From positions 62,001 to 126,000 of the forward strand of contig NZ_CP031705.1 of assembly GCF_022701255.1 (NCBI RefSeq): DNA of 64,000 bases. Reading direction: 5' to 3'. Positions 63,261 through 64,000 of the stretch are shown piece by piece (the first letter of the stretch is position 1; every line of letters starts with the position of its first letter). The position numbers and the translations under genes are program-made. Source of the DNA: Microcoleus vaginatus HSN003. Lineage in GTDB: Bacteria > Cyanobacteriota > Cyanobacteriia > Cyanobacteriales > Microcoleaceae. Below the pieces are notes generated by a model. It was given only the letters and a program-made list of their open reading frames with translations. It was not told where the DNA came from and searched no databases.

Positions 63261-64000
63261 CTAATCCGAGCCTTGTCCCTGCTGGTGCATCTCATATTCT
63301 TGGATAAATTGGGCGATCGCATTTTTCCGATCTTCTGTTAACTCGCTCTTTTCACCGAGACTCCTCATTCGCTCAACGATAGCGGATGGTTCGAGATAGG
63401 GTTCGAGCCAGTTAAGGTCAAGTTTGTAGCCTGTTTTTTGAGTTTCGTTCGACCCATCCTCACTAAAATCTTTTGGCAGCAACTTCTCCAAGAAATTAAC
63501 TAGCCCTTCGTCATCGTCAATAATCTTTTCAAGCCATTGCTTGACTTCCTCTTCTCCTGCCCAACTTTGCCAATAGTGTAAATTTTCAGATAGCTTTGGG
63601 GATTGCAGTAGGGAGTTTTGTTGGGCAGCATCTCGCAGTCGCTTCAAGGCTATTCCTTCAAGTTCTTTAAGGTGTTCTACACTCTGGAGCCATTCCTCTG
63701 CGGGCATAAATTCCTCTGCTCCATACTTACCTTGTTCCTGACCCAAGGCTGCTACTTCGCGCACAATTATGGATAAGGCATTACCGTTTGATATTGCCTC
63801 TTTCAAGGTTTCAAACCGTGCTTGTTCGTCAATCCGATGCAACAGTTGTGAGATCAGGCGTTCAATTCTAATTTCATTACCAAAATCAAACATTCCATGC
63901 GGTTCGTCTTCCGGAGGCAAAAGCTGGTCGCCGACATCAAACAAAGCTTTCACAATTGAAGGAATGCAATCGGTAGGAATTTCTTTTTCAGGGTAATCCT
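63261..64000 (-). CDS. Partial KAP-like or related large NTPase, C-terminal part
   Basis: The frame is open to the window edge on the minus strand and reads DYPEKEIPTDCIPSIVKALF ahead of LFDVGDQLLPPEDEPHGMFDFGNEIRIERLISQLLHRI. This, with the acidic helical tail (YLEPSAIVERMRSLGEKSE, EYEMHQQGQGSD), is what I recall from the C-terminal region of bacterial KAP-type P-loop NTPases, but the Walker motifs lie outside the window. The N-terminal part is missing, so the family is tentative. A GTG at 63953 could be misread as a start. Confidence 0.5.
   Translation of the reverse strand, partial: DYPEKEIPTDCIPSIVKALFDVGDQLLPPEDEPHGMFDFGNEIRIERLISQLLHRIDEQARFETLKEAISNGNALSIIVREVAALGQEQGKYGAEEFMPAEEWLQSVEHLKELEGIALKRLRDAAQQNSLLQSPKLSENLHYWQSWAGEEEVKQWLEKIIDDDEGLVNFLEKLLPKDFSEDGSNETQKTGYKLDLNWLEPYLEPSAIVERMRSLGEKSELTEDRKNAIAQFIQEYEMHQQGQGSD

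Overview
The window is chromosomal DNA of a filamentous, probably Microcoleus- or Oscillatoria-like, cyanobacterium. The evidence is direct: the octamer GCGATCGC (HIP1) and its core are everywhere; there is an NtcA regulator, an omega-3 desaturase (DesB), a tocopherol cyclase, a CcdA/Ccs1 cytochrome c maturation pair, DUF1830, DUF3084 and DUF3352 proteins; and spacers carry heptameric TCTAAAA repeat arrays typical of filamentous cyanobacteria. I see no rRNA, tRNA, CRISPR array, prophage or intact insertion sequence. The genus is an inference.

Layout. 1-7.1 kb: the start of a WecG/TagA-type glycosyltransferase, a small protein, a large GH15/phosphorylase-kinase-like protein, then a compact restriction-modification locus (TdeIII-like nuclease, C5-cytosine methyltransferase, and a second nuclease-like protein). 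7.1-12 kb: hisB, fabI, ntcA, a DUF3084 coiled-coil protein and a YqgF-like protein. 12-20 kb: a B12/radical SAM protein, DUF1830, desB, purF. 20.5-24 kb: an accessory block of ParDE, DUF433/DUF5615 and a Ser/Thr kinase-FGE fusion, lying between purF and purL. 24-36 kb: purL (with an in-frame repeat insertion), a pentapeptide protein, a wrecked Uma2 gene carrying a miniature element, DUF3352, PBP2 (mrdA), cysE, a PPOX-type flavoprotein and tocopherol cyclase. 36-49.6 kb: cupredoxin-like protein, clpS, sodB, PsiE-like protein, PrxQ, a cyclophilin-RTX fusion, TPR and pentapeptide proteins, ccdA, ccs1, queF, speD. 49.6-56 kb: a 1.5-kb stretch with no convincing gene, then a duplicated stress-type protein, BON and SLH lipoproteins. 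56-64 kb: an orphan sensory-type module, a decayed dnaJ-cbpM pair, a duplicated and decayed HAD neighbourhood, two tandem MFS transporters, and a partial KAP-like protein running off the window.

How genes work together. Most of the window is housekeeping: purine (purF, purL), histidine (hisB), cysteine (cysE), fatty acid (fabI, desB), polyamine (speD), queuosine (queF), cell wall (mrdA), redox defence (sodB, prxQ) and cytochrome assembly (ccdA, ccs1). Accessory systems are the R-M locus and the toxin-antitoxin-like pairs.

The most unusual layer is non-coding. At least five families of small repeats occupy the spacers. One 121-bp miniature element has 18-bp terminal inverted repeats and an 8-bp target duplication whose removal rebuilds the host reading frame. 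The same GC-rich core sits between unrelated terminal repeats in a second family. Heptamer arrays run up to the start codons of three genes, and one of these arrays is a near-perfect 26-bp-arm hairpin. A perfect NtcA palindrome lies just ahead of the ntcA ribosome-binding site.
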